A stretch of DNA of 64,000 nt. Origin: Actinopolymorpha pittospori (GTDB taxonomy: Bacteria; Actinomycetota; Actinomycetes; Propionibacteriales; Actinopolymorphaceae). The notes beneath the pieces are model-generated. The model ran no database searches. It had not been told where the DNA came from and was given only the letters and a program-made list of their open reading frames with translations. Where the stretch lies: positions 5,456,001 to 5,520,000 of the forward strand of contig NZ_JADBEM010000001.1 of NCBI RefSeq assembly GCF_014873875.1, written 5' to 3'. Shown here in pieces: positions 61,507 to 64,000 of this stretch (position 1 is the first letter of the stretch; each line of letters begins with the position of its first letter). Both the position numbers and the translations under genes were made by a program.

Positions 61507-62730
61507 CTAGAAGTCGGTGCCACACCATGGCGCACTGTTGACCGCGAACAACCGGTCGGCCAGCGACAGCGCATTCGGGTTCACCACCAGGAGCCGACCG
61601 GCCTGCGCTAGCGCCGTCGGCGTCACGTCGCCCAAGTACAGCTCACCCAGCGCGTCCACGTCGAGCACCAGATCGGCCGCCTCGGTCACCCGGTCAGTCT
61701 GCTCGGCGCCGATCCGGTAGCTGCCGGCGTTCTCCGGCAGGATCGCGTCCCGGACCTCCAGCACCAGCGACTCCGTCGTGTCAACGCCGAGCAGACCGAA
61801 GCGTCGGGCGGCGAGCGCGGACGGCACATCCACGATCCGCAGCCAGGTCTCGTCGTTGATCCGCTCGGTGTTCAGCGCCCGCCGATCGGTGAACAGCTGC
61901 TCGAGCGGTTCGTCCATCGGCCGGCCCTTAGCCACCACCTCGGTCACCAGATCAACGCTTAGTAAGTACCGCCACAGGCCGGCCCACGCCTCGGTTGACA
62001 GGGTCACGAGGTCACGCAGTTCCAGCACTGTCTTCGCATCCGGATCGCTGAAGTCCCCTCGTTGGACCGTGTAAAGGGCGTATCCGTCATCGCCGTCCTG
62101 GCCGGTGTGCACCGCGACCATGACCGGGCTGCTGTATGAATCCATGCGCAGTCGGAGATTCGTCCACCAGTGTGCCGGCCGCTGGACCCAACCTGGCCGC
62201 GCCGACGATGCCACGCGGTTGTAGATCGGCGGCATTAGTTCTTGCGCCTGGTCGAAGGACACCAGCCGAATTTGGCGCCCGGTGGGCACTTCGGGGCGGA
62301 ATCTGGCACGCGCCCGCCTGATTCGGACCTGTCGGTATCGGGACGCAACGCCATACCCGAACCGGCCGTAAATGGCGCCCTCAGTGGCCCGCAGCGTTGC
62401 CAAAGGCTCCGTCAACGCGCCCAATTGGGCACCCATCAGGCCGCACAACACGCCACGCCGGGTGTGATCGGCACGTACTCCAACCCGGCTGACCAGCGCC
62501 ATCGGCACCACCTCGCCGCCAGGCACTGCCAATGCTGAAGACCATGACTGTGCCGAACCGACGATCTCCTGATCCCGGAACGCGCCCCAGGTGCGGCCCA
62601 GCTCGTAACTCGGCTCCCGCTCCGACCAGTCCCCATCCGTAGTGGGCCTGACGTGCAAGGTGACCCGGAACACGGTATGCGCGGCGCGGTGCTCCTCCGG
62701 CTGAACAACACGAATGACATAGTCGCTCAC
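61507..62730 (-). CDS. Eis-like GNAT N-acetyltransferase
   Basis: A 407-residue protein, matching the 400-410 residues of Eis. An N-terminal GNAT domain carries the acetyl-CoA loop VSRVGVRADHTRRGVLCGLM. The middle is a second GNAT-like domain, and the C-terminal SCP2-like domain ends in CGTDF, so the terminal phenylalanine carboxylate that serves as catalytic base in Eis is present. A tyrosine in AIYGRFGYG corresponds to the general acid. Eis enzymes acetylate lysines or aminoglycoside amines; the substrate here is unproven. GTG 62730 (SDYVIR start) is preferred to ATG 62739 or 62757 because it gives the family length and an acceptable ribosome binding site. Confidence 0.92.
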   Translation of the reverse strand: MSDYVIRVVQPEEHRAAHTVFRVTLHVRPTTDGDWSEREPSYELGRTWGAFRDQEIVGSAQSWSSALAVPGGEVVPMALVSRVGVRADHTRRGVLCGLMGAQLGALTEPLATLRATEGAIYGRFGYGVASRYRQVRIRRARARFRPEVPTGRQIRLVSFDQAQELMPPIYNRVASSARPGWVQRPAHWWTNLRLRMDSYSSPVMVAVHTGQDGDDGYALYTVQRGDFSDPDAKTVLELRDLVTLSTEAWAGLWRYLLSVDLVTEVVAKGRPMDEPLEQLFTDRRALNTERINDETWLRIVDVPSALAARRFGLLGVDTTESLVLEVRDAILPENAGSYRIGAEQTDRVTEAADLVLDVDALGELYLGDVTPTALAQAGRLLVVNPNALSLADRLFAVNSAPWCGTDF

Positions 62731-63058
62731 AGCCGCCATCCAACAGCAGCCGCTCATGCTCCGGCAATCCCGTTGCGGCGCACTGGCCAGGCGACCAACG
62801 ACCAACGCATCGGAACCCACGGCTTGTGAGCTGCCCGGGCCTCGTCGACGAGTGCGTGCCATGAAGCTTCGCGCGACGAATGAGACCGTACATTTACCCA
62901 GCTCAGCGTCTCGTCGGCATGCCGTTGATGGCTCTGTCGAATAGATCTGCGTGGGCAAGTACCGCGACTGGCGTCGGAACGGTGTGACCTCGATTGATAC
63001 GGTCGTTCACGTCCGCGAGATGACCGACGCCCTGGTCGGGGCACCGAGGAGCCGTCGA
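62731..63058. other. Intergenic region between Eis-like and kinase-fold genes
   Basis: About 330 bp between divergent genes. It must hold both promoters. The frames that cross it are extensions of the acetyltransferase frame or antisense reads without coding character. No clear dyad or conserved promoter element was seen. Confidence 0.5.
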
Positions 63059-64000
63059 TGCACCGCCCAGACCTGCGGTACGCCGCGCGCCTGGCCGCTT
63101 TTGGGACCGCAGCCACGCACCTGTCCCTGCTGAGTGACCGTCGGCTCGGTGAAGTCGTGGCCGCAGCCGCCCCACTCGGATCCGGCATGGGCGGCAGGTC
63201 GGCGGAGTTGGAGGTCAATGGAGTACGGGTCTTCGTCAAGCGTGTCCCCCTGACGGACACGGAGTTGCGACCGGAGAACGCACGGTCGACGGCGAACCTC
63301 TTCGGGCTGCCGACGTTCTATCAGTACGGGGCGGGCTCGGCCGGGTTCGGCGCTTGGCGTGAGCTGGCCACGCACACCATGACCACCAACTGGGTCCTCG
63401 GGAACGAGTACGAGGGCTTTCCGCTGATGTACCACTGGCGGGTCCTACCCGACTCCCCTCCCGAGGGGTTCTTCGACGAGTTCGGGGGCGTCGACGGAGC
63501 GGTCGCACACTGGGACGGCTCGTCTGCCGTGCGCCATCGCCTGGAGGCCATCGGCCGGTCCTCGTCCAGCCTGATGCTCTTCCTGGAACACGTGCCGCAG
63601 ACGCTCGCCGCCTGGCTGGACGACCACCGGGATGCGGTATCGGAAAGCGGGGACGGCTCGCCCTACACGTGGGTGGAGGAAGCCCTGGCGCGCGGGACCG
63701 CCTTCATGAGCGCTCGCGGGCTTGTCCACTTCGACGCACATTTCTCCAACGTCCTGACCGACGGCCAGCTGCTCTATTTCGCGGACTTCGGACTTGCCCT
63801 GAGCTCCGGCTTCGAGCTCGCAGCGGATGAGGCCGAATTCCTCTCGAACCATCTCACGTACGACCGCTGCTACACAGCGAACCATCTGCTCCGCTACCAC
63901 CTGCTCGATGGCCGCGATGGCGAAGGCGGGCACGAGGCGTTCCTGTGTAAGTGGCTGACTGATCGGCAGCCCGACGGCATCCAGAGCGAGATCGCTGCGA
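63059..64000 (+). CDS. Protein-kinase/phosphotransferase-fold protein, 3' end cut by window edge
   Basis: The frame from ATG 63059 (GAGGAG six bases upstream) stays open for 314 codons to the window edge. It has a kinase-like core: a possible catalytic lysine in VRVFVKRVPL, the catalytic-loop motif HFDAHFSN (like HGDxHxxN of aminoglycoside phosphotransferases) and the metal-binding DFG in YFADFGLALSS. The insert TMTTNWVLGNEYEGFPLMYHW is unlike Ser/Thr kinases. It probably phosphorylates a small molecule or protein; the substrate is unknown. Confidence 0.85.

Noticed and set aside
1..64000. tRNA, rRNA, CRISPR array, intact insertion sequence
   Set aside because: No T-loop/acceptor pattern, rRNA-like stretch, regular spaced repeats or complete transposase was found on reading both strands.

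Overview
The window is 64 kb of high-GC DNA (roughly two thirds G+C by eye, many GTG starts, GGAGG-type ribosome binding sites) that reads as chromosome of a Gram-positive actinomycete. An ECF41-type sigma factor, an Eis-type acetyltransferase, Tat-exported lipoprotein binding proteins and a DUF418 membrane protein all fit. A soil or plant-associated saprophyte is likely from the load of polysaccharide and sugar genes; I cannot name the genus. I see no rRNA, tRNA, CRISPR array, intact transposase or plasmid functions. Both ends cut through genes: an aldehyde dehydrogenase on the left and a kinase-fold protein on the right.

Left part (0-13 kb): an SDR oxidoreductase and its TetR regulator share two copies of a 23-bp operator. 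Next comes a small ECF41 module: a sigma factor with a fused SnoaL-like domain, followed at once by a promoter matching the ECF41 consensus that would drive a quinone-type oxidoreductase and a secreted cupin. An alpha/beta hydrolase, a very large Tat-exported heparinase II/III-type lyase and a divergent orphan solute-binding lipoprotein follow. At 12.9-18.7 kb lies the most unusual locus: a 1583-residue protein that is two UvrA-like ATPases fused in tandem (four ATPase modules), translationally coupled to an alpha/alpha-toroid (prenyltransferase/squalene-cyclase repeat) protein.

Middle part (18.9-43.9 kb): a compact catabolic cluster contains a LarA-type racemase homologue, a gamma-carbonic-anhydrase-like protein, a ketopantoate-reductase-like protein, a beta-keto acid cleavage enzyme and a 3-hydroxyacyl-CoA-type dehydrogenase. 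After a GH106-like glycosidase come a zinc-finger/TetR fusion with its operator, a DUF418 membrane protein and two small P-loop proteins. A sugar or polyol region (31-44 kb) then holds a second orphan binding protein, a uridine-kinase-like protein, a hydrolase, an FGGY kinase, two zinc alcohol dehydrogenases, an RpiR regulator, three Gfo/Idh/MocA oxidoreductases and a class I aldolase.

Right part (44-64 kb): a LacI regulator faces a third binding protein, a frameshifted nitrilase, a sugar isomerase/epimerase, a fourth Gfo/Idh/MocA protein and a secreted GH12 glucanase. From 51.7 kb the region is more eroded. It holds a paralogue of the ECF41-linked oxidoreductase, a 100-bp inverted near-copy of a LysR promoter, a dead AhpC/TSA gene, a flavin disulfide oxidoreductase, LysR, a truncated two-GAF protein, a TolB-like propeller protein, a phage-type replication remnant, a DinB protein and an Eis-like acetyltransferase. 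None of the three ABC binding proteins has permease or ATPase genes nearby, so the transport systems must be completed from elsewhere.
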